DNA from: Clostridia bacterium
GTDB taxonomy: Bacteria > Bacillota > Clostridia > Oscillospirales > Acutalibacteraceae
Assembly: GCA_017399405.1 (NCBI GenBank)
Contig: JAFQCT010000007.1
Location: forward strand, 28,957 to 92,956
Direction of reading: 5' to 3'
DNA length: 64,000 bases
Of this stretch, positions 8,114-15,355 are shown in pieces. Within the stretch, counting starts at the first letter, position 1. Every line of letters begins with the position of its first letter. The notes beneath the pieces were generated by a model. It searched no databases. It had not been told where the DNA came from and saw only the letters and a program-made list of their open reading frames with translations. The position numbers and the translations under genes were made by a program.

Positions 8114-8164
8114 TTGACACTTTTCAATATTAGGAGTAAACTTATATTGTTAAAAATTTGTTAA
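8114..8164 (+). promoter_or_regulatory. Promoter of the aconitase-X operon
   Basis: TTGACA (8114-8119), 17 bases, TAAACT (8137-8142). Just downstream the heptamer TTGTTAA occurs twice in direct orientation (8147-8153 and 8158-8164). Confidence 0.65.
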
Positions 8165-8188
8165 TCTTATAAAAGAGGTGTTATAACA

Positions 8189-9469
8189 ATGGCAATGCAG
8201 TTAACTGCTGAACAGCAGGCAATGCTCAACGGCGAACAAGGCGAAGTTATGGCTAAGGTTATGAAAACACTTGTTATGTACGGTGAAACTTTCGGTGCAG
8301 AAAGAATGGTACCAGTAACAAGTGAAAAAGGTCATCTTGTTACAAGTTTCGGTCTTAAGATGATGACTCCTGTTTTCGATTTAATGGACCAGTTACTTAA
8401 TGCTGGTGTTACTTCAAAGCAGAAATTTTCAGTTGACCCTAAACCATTTGACCCGGCAGTTCCATCAGATTTCTTAAAGAACTTTGTTTTCAAAAAGTTT
8501 ATGTATTCAAAGCAAGATTCATATAACGAACAGCTTCGTAAAATGGGTCTTCTTGATGATAATGCATATACTTGTGCTTGTTATCTTGATGAAGTAGGCA
8601 ACACTCCAAAGAAAGGCGACATTCTTTCTTGGGCAGAATCAAGTGCGGTGGCATACGCAAACTCAGTTATCGGTGCTCGTTGCAACCGTAACTCAGGTCT
8701 TATTGAAATGATGGGTTCAATTGCAGGTTTCGTTCCTGATTTTGGTCTCCTTACAGATGAAGGCAGAAAAGCAACATGGATTATCGAAGTTAAATGTTCA
8801 AAGAAACCTGAAGCACAGATTTTAGGTTCTGCTATCGGTATGAAAGTTATGGAAGATGTTCCATTCGTTAAAGGTATGAACGAATGGCTTGGCAACGAAC
8901 TTAATGACGATGCTAAAGCATATCTTAAAGATTTCGGTGCTGCTTGTGCATCTAACGGTGCAGTTGGTCTTTATCATATTGAAGGACTTACACCTGAAGC
9001 AGTTGAACTTGGTGACTCTCTTATCGCTGAAAATGCACAGGTTTATGTTATTGATGATGCTGAACTTGAAAGAGTTAAGGCATCATACCCGGTTATGTGG
9101 AAAAATCCTGATGCAACACCTAAGCTTTGCTTCGTAGGTTGCCCACATATGACTATGGCTCAGCTTAAAGAGTGGACAAACAATGTTTACGAAGGTCTTA
9201 AAAAGAACGGTAGAAGCAAGGTTTCAGTTCCTACAGTATTTACAGCTCCTCCTGCAGTTTGTGACGAATTCAAAAAGACAGATTTGTATGCAAAACTTCA
9301 ATCTACAGGTGTTGTACTCAGTTACATTTGCCCACTTATGTATATGAACAACCCACTTGCAAAGAAGATGCCTGTAATCACAAACTCAAATAAACTTCGT
9401 ACATATACAACTTCTCGTTACTATACAAGCGAAGAAATTCTTGACATTATTACAAAGGAGGCAAAATAA
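8189..9469 (+). CDS. Aconitase X catalytic (large) subunit
   Basis: Large subunit of the AcnX (DUF521) branch of the aconitase superfamily, 426 residues. Known members are hydro-lyases: bacterial ones dehydrate cis-3-hydroxy-L-proline, archaeal ones act on mevalonate 5-phosphate. Family-like stretches include the SSAVAYANSVIGARCNR block, the FVGCPH motif and CPLMY near the C terminus, with cysteines suited to an iron-sulfur cluster. AGAGGTG precedes the ATG. The small subunit begins one base after the stop. Hydroxyproline use is plausible in a host-associated anaerobe, but no other hydroxyproline gene is nearby, so the substrate stays open. Confidence 0.88.
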   Translation: MAMQLTAEQQAMLNGEQGEVMAKVMKTLVMYGETFGAERMVPVTSEKGHLVTSFGLKMMTPVFDLMDQLLNAGVTSKQKFSVDPKPFDPAVPSDFLKNFVFKKFMYSKQDSYNEQLRKMGLLDDNAYTCACYLDEVGNTPKKGDILSWAESSAVAYANSVIGARCNRNSGLIEMMGSIAGFVPDFGLLTDEGRKATWIIEVKCSKKPEAQILGSAIGMKVMEDVPFVKGMNEWLGNELNDDAKAYLKDFGAACASNGAVGLYHIEGLTPEAVELGDSLIAENAQVYVIDDAELERVKASYPVMWKNPDATPKLCFVGCPHMTMAQLKEWTNNVYEGLKKNGRSKVSVPTVFTAPPAVCDEFKKTDLYAKLQSTGVVLSYICPLMYMNNPLAKKMPVITNSNKLRTYTTSRYYTSEEILDIITKEAK

Positions 9470-9470
9470 A

Positions 9471-9911
9471 ATGAAAACATTCAAAGGTCGTCCAGTAGTT
9501 CCGGGTACAGCAACAGCTACTGCTCTTGTTTCACACGGTGGTTTCAATACACTTGCTTCTTTTCAGGGTGCATTACAGTTTGGCGATAAACAAGCAAAAT
9601 GTGGTGACCAGAATAATGCTGATATCTATGAAAAACCAATGGTAGGCACAGCACTTTGCCTTCCACAGACAATCGGTTCAACAACAGGTGGTCTTGTTCT
9701 TTATTGTGCAAAGGTTATGGAGCGTTGTCCTGCTTGTATGCTTTTCTCAGAGCATATCGACTCACTTGCAGCTGCAGGTGCAATTATCGGTTCAGTGTGG
9801 ACTGATACTCCAATGCCAACAGTTGACTGTCTTGGCGAAGAGTTCTTGAACACTGTAAAAACAGGTGATAAAATCACAGTTTACGAAGACGGAACAGTAA
9901 CAGTTGAATAA
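9471..9911 (+). CDS. Aconitase X swivel-domain (small) subunit
   Basis: DUF126 protein of 146 residues that supplies the swivelling domain of AcnX; in other bacteria it is fused to the large subunit. Motifs seen: RPVVPG at the N terminus, the IGSTTGG loop, and PACMLF. The start at 9471 has AAGGAGG eleven bases before the ATG; an earlier in-frame codon at 9441 lies inside the large subunit and lacks a ribosome site. The one-base gap ensures coupled translation. A strong terminator follows. Confidence 0.9.
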   Translation: MKTFKGRPVVPGTATATALVSHGGFNTLASFQGALQFGDKQAKCGDQNNADIYEKPMVGTALCLPQTIGSTTGGLVLYCAKVMERCPACMLFSEHIDSLAAAGAIIGSVWTDTPMPTVDCLGEEFLNTVKTGDKITVYEDGTVTVE

Positions 9912-9917
9912 TTAAAA

Positions 9918-9947
9918 TAGGCACCCATTCGGGTGCCTAAATTTTTT
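9918..9947 (+). terminator. Terminator of the aconitase-X operon
   Basis: Nine-pair stem TAGGCACCC / GGGTGCCTA with loop ATTC, then six Ts. Confidence 0.9.
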
Positions 9948-9963
9948 GCTTAACAATAAAGAT

Positions 9964-10341
9964 TTAAGGAAGTTTTTTACCACACTTATTGCAGAATTCA
10001 AATTCATCTTCAACGGGATTTCCACAGAAAGGACAAAAACTACTTTCCCTGTTATTAGGAAAAGAATAATCGTAATTATTTCCAAATTTTTCGTTTAATG
10101 GGTCCGGTTCTTCGTTTTCGTTAGTAATATCATATTCTGAATATCTTTTTTTAGAAGTAGCGTTCTTAAAGTTGTATATAGTTGTAACAATGGCAATTCC
10201 TGTCCAAAGCAACCCGAAAACTGCCATAATTAGACTTGCTTGTGATGCTAAAAATGTCCAGAGTAGTCCAAAACCAATCATAAATATGCCGATAATACCA
10301 CTCATAAAAGATGGACCACGACCGCGTTTTATACTTTTCAT
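9964..10341 (-). CDS. Membrane protein with C-terminal zinc ribbon
   Basis: 125 residues: a basic start, two membrane helices (about 13-33 and 36-58), a polar linker and a C-terminal zinc ribbon with CPFCG ... CNKCG (about 103-122). Zinc-ribbon membrane proteins of this sort are common in Firmicutes and mostly without known function. The ATG at 10341 has AAGGAG at a good distance. It stands alone, convergent with the AcnX operon. Confidence 0.85.
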   Translation of the reverse strand: MKSIKRGRGPSFMSGIIGIFMIGFGLLWTFLASQASLIMAVFGLLWTGIAIVTTIYNFKNATSKKRYSEYDITNENEEPDPLNEKFGNNYDYSFPNNRESSFCPFCGNPVEDEFEFCNKCGKKLP

Positions 10342-10424
10342 TAAGAGACACTCCTTTGTTAATTTTATTCTGTATTGATTATATCATGCTTACTTTTATA
10401 TCGCAATATTTAAGTAAAAAATAC

Positions 10425-10453
10425 TTGATTTTGTTTTAAGTATAATATATAAT
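10425..10453 (+). promoter_or_regulatory. tRNA-Ser promoter
   Basis: TTGATT (10425-10430), 17 bases, TATAAT (10448-10453), ending 16 bases before the mature tRNA. Confidence 0.7.
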
Positions 10454-10469
10454 ACATAACTGTTGATAC

Positions 10470-10562
10470 GGAGAGTTGTCCGAGCTGGTCGAAGGAGCAC
10501 GACTGGAAATCGTGTAAACTGCTAAAACGGTTTCGAGGGTTCGAATCCCTTGCTCTCCGCCA
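10470..10562 (+). tRNA. tRNA-Ser (anticodon GGA)
   Basis: 93-nt class II tRNA with encoded CCA. Acceptor GGAGAGT pairs with GCTCTCC; the anticodon stem CACGA/TCGTG holds loop CTGGAAA (anticodon GGA). A long variable arm follows, then the T-arm with GGTTCGAATCC. Confidence 0.96.
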
Positions 10563-10569
10563 AGAAAAT

Positions 10570-10610
10570 AAGGACACCACTAAATAAAATAGTGAGTGTC
10601 CTTTAATTTT
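10570..10610 (+). terminator. Terminator after tRNA-Ser
   Basis: Hairpin AAGGACAC-CACTA / TAGTG-a-GTGTCCTT with one bulged A, followed by a T-rich tract, before the symporter gene. Confidence 0.75.
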
Positions 10611-10626
10611 AGAATTGGGGTATTTT

Positions 10627-12027
10627 ATGTTCGAGCAAATTATAAATACTGTAAATGACGCGTTATATAGTTACATTCTTATTATCATTCTTTTGTTGGG
10701 TGGATTATATTTCACTTGTCGCACAAAGTTTGTTCAGTTTAGATTATTCAAAGAACAGTTCCGTGCAGTTATGGAAAAACCTAAAGATGCAAATGGTGTT
10801 TCTTCATTCCAAGCACTTATGGTGTCAACTGCATCTCGTGTAGGTACAGGTAATATTATCGGTGTTTCAACGGCATTATGCCTTGGCGGTTTTGGTTCAG
10901 TATTTTGGATGTGGCTTATTGCAATCGTTGGTAGTGCATCTGCATTTATTGAAAGTACACTTGCACAGATTTACAAGAAAAAAGGTCCTGACGGAAGTTA
11001 TGGTGGACCTGCTTATTATATTGAAAATGCCCTTAAATGCAGACCACTTGCCATTGTATTTTCAATTCTTTTAATTGTTACATATGGCTTTGGTTTTAAT
11101 ATGCTTGCTTCATATAACTTGCAGTCAACATTTTCAAGTTATGATTTTTATAATAAAGAAACAACTCCTTGGATTATAGGTCTTATTGTTGCTGTGCTTG
11201 TTGGCTTTTGTCTTTTCGGTGGTGGCAAGCGTATATTAAAGGTTACAAGTACACTTGTTCCATTTATGGGAGTTGCTTATATTCTTATAGCCCTTGTAAT
11301 TGTATTTATGAATATAGGTCTTTTGCCCGATATTTTCAAAACTATCTTTGCTGAAGCATTTGATTTTCAAGCAATATTTGGTGGATTTAGTGGCTCTTGT
11401 GTAATGTTTGGTATCAAGCGTGGAATTTTCAGTAATGAGGCTGGTGTTGGCTCTGCACCAAACGCCTCAGCATCAGCTCAAGTTAACCACCCAGTTAAAC
11501 AAGGGCTTGTTCAAGTACTTTCAGTGTTCATTGATACCGTTCTTATTTGTTCAGCAACCGCATTTATGTGTATGAGTTCAGGCGTTGAGCCAAGTGCAAA
11601 ACTTTCAGGTGCACCTTATGTTCAGGCTGCTTTAAGTAGTACTCTTGGTACATTCGGACCAATTTTTATTACAATTGCTATGATTTTATTTGCGTTTACA
11701 ACACTTGTTGGTAATCTTTTTTATGTAGATAAAGCAATTTTCTTTATCTACAAGAAAATGCCAAGCAAAACATTTATGAGAATTTATTATGTTATAGCAT
11801 CTTTAGTAATTTTACTTGGTGCAGGACTTAGTGCTGACTTGCTTTGGGATATTGCAGATATAACAATGGGTGCAATGACAATTATAAATATGCCTGTAAT
11901 CCTTTATTTAGGCAAATATGCATATAGAGCATTAAAAGACTATGAAAAACAGCGTAAAAACGGTGTAGAACCTGTTTTCAAAGCAAAGAACATAGATTTA
12001 CCACATAAAACTGATTATTGGAACTAA
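10627..12027 (+). CDS. Alanine/glycine:cation symporter (AGCS family)
   Basis: Sodium-coupled amino acid importer of the AGCS family, 466 residues, about ten membrane helices. The family signature lies in GTGNIIGVSTAL near residue 80, with NEAGVGSAPNASASA further on. The likely substrate is alanine or glycine. The ATG at 10627 is preceded by GGGG seven bases away. The gene is monocistronic: it follows the tRNA-Ser terminator and ends at the 12036 hairpin. Confidence 0.93.
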   Translation: MFEQIINTVNDALYSYILIIILLLGGLYFTCRTKFVQFRLFKEQFRAVMEKPKDANGVSSFQALMVSTASRVGTGNIIGVSTALCLGGFGSVFWMWLIAIVGSASAFIESTLAQIYKKKGPDGSYGGPAYYIENALKCRPLAIVFSILLIVTYGFGFNMLASYNLQSTFSSYDFYNKETTPWIIGLIVAVLVGFCLFGGGKRILKVTSTLVPFMGVAYILIALVIVFMNIGLLPDIFKTIFAEAFDFQAIFGGFSGSCVMFGIKRGIFSNEAGVGSAPNASASAQVNHPVKQGLVQVLSVFIDTVLICSATAFMCMSSGVEPSAKLSGAPYVQAALSSTLGTFGPIFITIAMILFAFTTLVGNLFYVDKAIFFIYKKMPSKTFMRIYYVIASLVILLGAGLSADLLWDIADITMGAMTIINMPVILYLGKYAYRALKDYEKQRKNGVEPVFKAKNIDLPHKTDYWN

Positions 12028-12035
12028 ATAACATT

Positions 12036-12074
12036 AAAATCACCTTATACATAAACTGTATAGGGTGATTTTTT
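12036..12074 (+). terminator. Terminator whose descending arm carries the amidase ribosome site
   Basis: Sixteen contiguous pairs (one G-U): 12036-12051 with 12057-12072, loop TAAAC, T-run 12069-12074. GGGTGA in the right arm is the only ribosome site for the ATG at 12075. Same layout as 3358-3406, but no promoter is visible in the loop. Confidence 0.75.
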
Positions 12075-12560
12075 ATGCGAAGTTTTGAATATAACAGAAA
12101 CAATGCAGTAGATTATGCAAAAAGATGGGCATTGTCACGAAATCCAAGATATTATGATTTTCACGGAATAGGAGGGGACTGCACTAATTTCGCATCACAA
12201 TGTATATATGCAGGTGCAGGAGTAATGAACTACACAAAGGATTATGGTTGGTATTATATTTCACCTGATGACCGTGCAGCTGCTTGGTCGGGCGTGGAAT
12301 ATTTATATAGATTTCTTACAACAAATACGAGCGTTGGACCCGTTGGCAGAAATGCCAATTTAAGCGAGATACAACTTGGTGATGTAATCTTTTTAAGTAA
12401 CGGACAAAGACTTTATCATACTCTTGTGGTAACGGGATTTGACACTGATGGCGAAATACTAATTTGTGCCCACACAAACGATTCATATATGCGTCGACTC
12501 GATAGTTACAGATACAACTCATTAAAACCCGTGCATATTGAAAAAGTGAATACTTGGTAA
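12075..12560 (+). CDS. Amidase-domain protein (Amidase_6 type)
   Basis: 161-residue protein of the putative amidase family found in many Clostridia. The N terminus YNRNNAVDYAKRWALSRNPRYYDF and the following GGDCTNFASQC, with the likely catalytic Cys, are family hallmarks; a His in YHTLVVTGF and acids nearby could complete an NlpC/CHAP-like triad. There is no signal peptide, so it acts in the cytoplasm or leaves by a non-classical route. Its ribosome site is locked in the preceding terminator stem, so expression may depend on read-through and unfolding. Confidence 0.85.
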   Translation: MRSFEYNRNNAVDYAKRWALSRNPRYYDFHGIGGDCTNFASQCIYAGAGVMNYTKDYGWYYISPDDRAAAWSGVEYLYRFLTTNTSVGPVGRNANLSEIQLGDVIFLSNGQRLYHTLVVTGFDTDGEILICAHTNDSYMRRLDSYRYNSLKPVHIEKVNTW

Positions 12561-12564
12561 AAGA

Positions 12565-12597
12565 AAAAGGATTGGAGCTATTTCCAATCCTTTTGTA
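12565..12597. terminator. Bidirectional terminator, amidase / CapA gene
   Basis: Twelve-pair stem AAAAGGATTGGA / TCCAATCCTTTT between convergent genes. Confidence 0.85.
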
Positions 12598-13761
12598 TTA
12601 CATCTGTTCCAAAATATATTGCTTTACATCTTCCAATTTGCTTTCTTTCCATTTGCCTTCTTCAGCTTTTTCGGCTAATGGACAAATAATATAGAAATCA
12701 AGCGTTTCACCGGGAACTCGACCTGTTCGCAAAGGCTCTGCAAAATGTTCTTTCCATTTCTCTTCACTTGCACCTTTGAATTCTTCAGGCTTTAAGTAGG
12801 TCATTTGTCGTTTTGTTGCAGCAATAAGCATCTTTGCCGATAAAGGTGCTAAAAGCTCATATTCGTCCTTTTGAACATCAACAAATATGCGTGGTAACTT
12901 ATCTTTAACAATTTTTTCTTCACCACGAATAATTTTAAGTCCCATTGGCTCAAAATTGAATTCATTTTCAGAAAAGTTAAGTTTAATAATCAACCCAATA
13001 TCAGTATTAAACTGTGAGCGTTGATAATCCGTATCAAAAATAAAGTTGCCAAGTGAATAGAAAATTACTTTATCCCCAACAGTTTCATAATTCATCGGTA
13101 CATGTGGATGATGTGCAACAACAATATCAGCACCCATTTCCAAATACTTGTGATATCTCTCACGAGTGTAAGGGGAAGGGAGCGGAGTAAATTCTTCACC
13201 TGCGTGGGCAACTACAATACACCAACGACAAGTCTTTTTAATTTCGTTAATGGACTTTTGAATTTCGTCAAGGTCACTCCAACTGTAACAACCCGGCTTA
13301 TCAACATCTGCTTTTCTGCAAGCTCGCTGATAACCAACGCCAAACATACCAATTCCGCCCGCTTCATTAAGAATAACGGGTTTTCTAGCCTCGTCAATAT
13401 TCATTCCTGCACCGATTGTCTGCACACCATTTTCTTTTGCAATTTTCAATGTACTTTCAATGCCATAAGGACCTGCATCCATAATATGATTATTACAGAT
13501 ATTCCATATATCTGATTTCATATTATTAAGTACTTTTACAGCCTTTGGGTCAATAGTATGTAATAACTGTTGAACACCACTTTGAGTAGTATTCTGTTCT
13601 GCAACAGCAACAGGACCTTCAACATTTGTGATTACATGGTCAGCACTATGAAGAAAGTCGAGAATTTCTTGTGATATTAAGTTTTCATCATCCCATTTAC
13701 CATACATATATCGGTCAAAACCAATATCACCGGTAAAAACTAAAGAAGTTTTTTCTTTCAT
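12598..13761 (-). CDS. CapA-family metallophosphatase-like protein
   Basis: 387-residue protein of the CapA family (named for poly-gamma-glutamate capsule synthesis), with a calcineurin-like phosphoesterase fold. Motifs seen: FTGDIGFDR at the N terminus, NVEGP, NNHIMDAG, VVAHAGEE, and AHHPHVPMNYE, giving the metal-binding Asp/Asn/His set. No signal peptide or membrane anchor is apparent, unlike many CapA proteins, and no other capsule gene is near, so capsule synthesis is doubtful; a solitary phosphoesterase is equally possible. AAAGG lies a few bases before the ATG. Confidence 0.88.
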   Translation of the reverse strand: MKEKTSLVFTGDIGFDRYMYGKWDDENLISQEILDFLHSADHVITNVEGPVAVAEQNTTQSGVQQLLHTIDPKAVKVLNNMKSDIWNICNNHIMDAGPYGIESTLKIAKENGVQTIGAGMNIDEARKPVILNEAGGIGMFGVGYQRACRKADVDKPGCYSWSDLDEIQKSINEIKKTCRWCIVVAHAGEEFTPLPSPYTRERYHKYLEMGADIVVAHHPHVPMNYETVGDKVIFYSLGNFIFDTDYQRSQFNTDIGLIIKLNFSENEFNFEPMGLKIIRGEEKIVKDKLPRIFVDVQKDEYELLAPLSAKMLIAATKRQMTYLKPEEFKGASEEKWKEHFAEPLRTGRVPGETLDFYIICPLAEKAEEGKWKESKLEDVKQYILEQM

Positions 13762-13815
13762 AGAAATAAGCCTTTCGAATAATTTATTTCATTATAACAT
13801 TATTATAGTTATATT

Positions 13816-14610
13816 TCAATTCGGTATTTTTGATTTGAATTCTTTTTTCTTTGATAGTTTTCTTTTTGTTCGCCTATCTGTAGAGTTGTCTTGCCATGTT
13901 GTTAAATTTGAAATACAAAGTTTTAAAAAGCTATTTACATATACATCAAAACATTCGTTAGTTCCATTGAAGTTATATCCATTAACAGTTGGTTCTATGT
14001 TTTTGAGAAATAATTCTCTCATTTCAAAGATATCAATGGGTGTACCGTTGCTGTTACTGAACCAACAACCGAAAGAAGGGTCAAAAACACACCATTTATC
14101 GAGTTCACTGATATATGCCTGACAAGTAAAATGACAACTTTTAAATTTTGTTGAAATCATACAAACAGGATACGCTTTGATGCCAACTGCAACAAGACAG
14201 TCTGCAAATGCAATAGCTTTCAGCCTACAGTTAATTGCATTTTTAAAAGGTTTATCAAACGAATAATTTAAAATATCCAATGTGTTGTCGCATATGGGTA
14301 TTATTTGTGCACCATTATAAAAAGTGTGTTCTTTTAACCAATTAAGTATTTGTAATACTTTTTCAAAATCACTATTATCTGTTGCGATATTGGATAATTT
14401 GTATTTATTTGTTATTTGTTTATGGAAATCACGATATGAAGTTATATTATCAATGTTAGTGACAAATGGGTCTTCGTTATTTTGAAATTTATCTCTTTTT
14501 GTTAATGGGTCTTCTGCAAGAGCTCTCTTATAATCAAAATTTTTAACGTATTCAATATATCTTTTCTTGTTTTGGACTTTAATACATTCAAGTAAAACTT
14601 TAATTCTCAT
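13816..14610 (-). CDS. Transglutaminase-like cysteine protein
   Basis: 264 residues, no signal peptide, very basic C terminus. The middle carries a transglutaminase-like triad: Cys in INCRLKAIAFAD, His in KSCHFTCQAYI, and Asp in WCVFDPSF, in the right order and spacing. Proteins with this core can be proteases, peptide:N-glycanases or transglutaminases; the true activity is unknown. It has its own promoter and no operon partner. The N-terminal 90 residues match nothing I recognise. Confidence 0.72.
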   Translation of the reverse strand: MRIKVLLECIKVQNKKRYIEYVKNFDYKRALAEDPLTKRDKFQNNEDPFVTNIDNITSYRDFHKQITNKYKLSNIATDNSDFEKVLQILNWLKEHTFYNGAQIIPICDNTLDILNYSFDKPFKNAINCRLKAIAFADCLVAVGIKAYPVCMISTKFKSCHFTCQAYISELDKWCVFDPSFGCWFSNSNGTPIDIFEMRELFLKNIEPTVNGYNFNGTNECFDVYVNSFLKLCISNLTTWQDNSTDRRTKRKLSKKKEFKSKIPN

Positions 14611-14646
14611 ATTTTTTCTCCATTTTTGTATTATTTCTTTGATTAG

Positions 14647-14675
14647 ATTATATCATTAACTATTAGTCAAAACAA
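14647..14675 (-). promoter_or_regulatory. Promoter of the transglutaminase-like gene
   Basis: Minus-strand TTGTTT (14670-14675), 17 bases, TATAAT (14647-14652). Confidence 0.6.
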
Positions 14676-14903
14676 TTGTTTAGTGGTTGTATTTTGCTAA
14701 AAATACTAACTTAATGGTTGAATTTGAATATTTTCTTCAATTATTTATATTATTACTAATTAGAAAATAGTAGTCCGACAAAATTCGAAACTGCAATTCT
14801 AGAGAGTATTCTGTTTACTTATTAACTTTTCACTATTACATCTTACTTTCCAAAAATCGATTCTAAAATTTAGTGAAGAGTGAATAGTTAAGAAGTAATA
14901 AGT

Positions 14904-14939
14904 AAAATCGAGAAGTCGCGAATACAACATCTCGATTTT
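14904..14939 (-). terminator. Hairpin abutting the tRNA-Leu fragment
   Basis: Ten-pair stem AAAATCGAGA / TCTCGATTTT with a 16-base loop, directly after the CCA of the fragment as read on the minus strand: the place a tRNA terminator would take. Confidence 0.65.
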
Positions 14940-14962
14940 TGGTGCGGGTAGCAGGGGTCGAA
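14940..14962 (-). pseudogene. tRNA-Leu 3' fragment (T-arm end, acceptor strand and CCA)
   Basis: Identical over 23 bases to the 3' end of the intact tRNA-Leu at 15150-15172, then diverges abruptly within the T-loop. No 5' half is recognisable upstream on the minus strand. Confidence 0.8.
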
Positions 14963-15109
14963 TGTATGCTACGGCTACGCCTTGCATCCATTTCGCTCGG
15001 TGACCCAAATTCTAACGAATTTCGGTACCCACCTCACGACCTTTTGCTAAAAATGATTCACCGAATCATTTTCTTAACGCAAAAACCTTCCCAGGTTCGA
15101 CCACCTGTA

Positions 15110-15146
15110 TAAAATAAAGGACCCCAACAAAATGTTGAAGTCCTTT
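15110..15146 (-). terminator. Terminator of tRNA-Leu
   Basis: Two-part stem (15116-15122 with 15140-15146; 15125-15129 with 15133-15137) and a T-rich tail on the minus strand. Confidence 0.75.
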
Positions 15147-15149
15147 GTT

Positions 15150-15234
15150 TGGTGCGGGTAGCAGGGGTCGAACCTGTACACCTCTCGGCACAAGATCCTA
15201 AATCTTGCGTGTCTGCCAATTCCACCATACCCGC
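15150..15234 (-). tRNA. tRNA-Leu (anticodon UAG)
   Basis: 85-nt class II tRNA with encoded CCA. Acceptor GCGGGTA pairs with TACCCGC; anticodon stem CAAGA/TCTTG with loop TTTAGGA (anticodon TAG); variable arm TGCCGAGAGGTGT; T-loop GGTTCGACCCC. Confidence 0.96.
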
Positions 15235-15246
15235 GAATACTTGCAT

Positions 15247-15275
15247 ATTATATCAAAGTTTTTTTCAAAATTCAA
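15247..15275 (-). promoter_or_regulatory. tRNA-Leu promoter
   Basis: Minus-strand TTGAAT (15270-15275), 17 bases, TATAAT (15247-15252), ending 12 bases before the tRNA. Confidence 0.7.
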
Positions 15276-15355
15276 TAGACAAATCCATTATTATGTATTA
15301 AAATATATATGATATTATGCCTTAATGGGCTTTGTATAATTTGGAGGTAAAAATT

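Larger units (their letters stand above)
14676..15109. repeat. Gene-poor gap with palindromes and tRNA fragment
   Basis: No convincing gene. 14800-14910 is AT-rich with an imperfect inverted pair built on TTACTTATTAACT and AGTTAAGAAGTAATAAGTA. A 23-base tRNA-Leu 3' copy sits at 14940-14962. 14963-15109 is a mosaic of perfect small palindromes: AAATTC/GAATTT (15007-15022), AAAATGATTC/GAATCATTTT (15050-15072), CAGGT/ACCTG (near 15093-15108). Its base composition is richer in GC than the flanks. Open frames here have no ribosome site and run through the repeats. Confidence 0.6.

Noticed and set aside
14799-15246. Two minus-strand open frames of about 60-70 codons near tRNA-Leu
   Set aside because: Both run through tRNA or tRNA-fragment sequence and palindromes; no ribosome site and no family resemblance.
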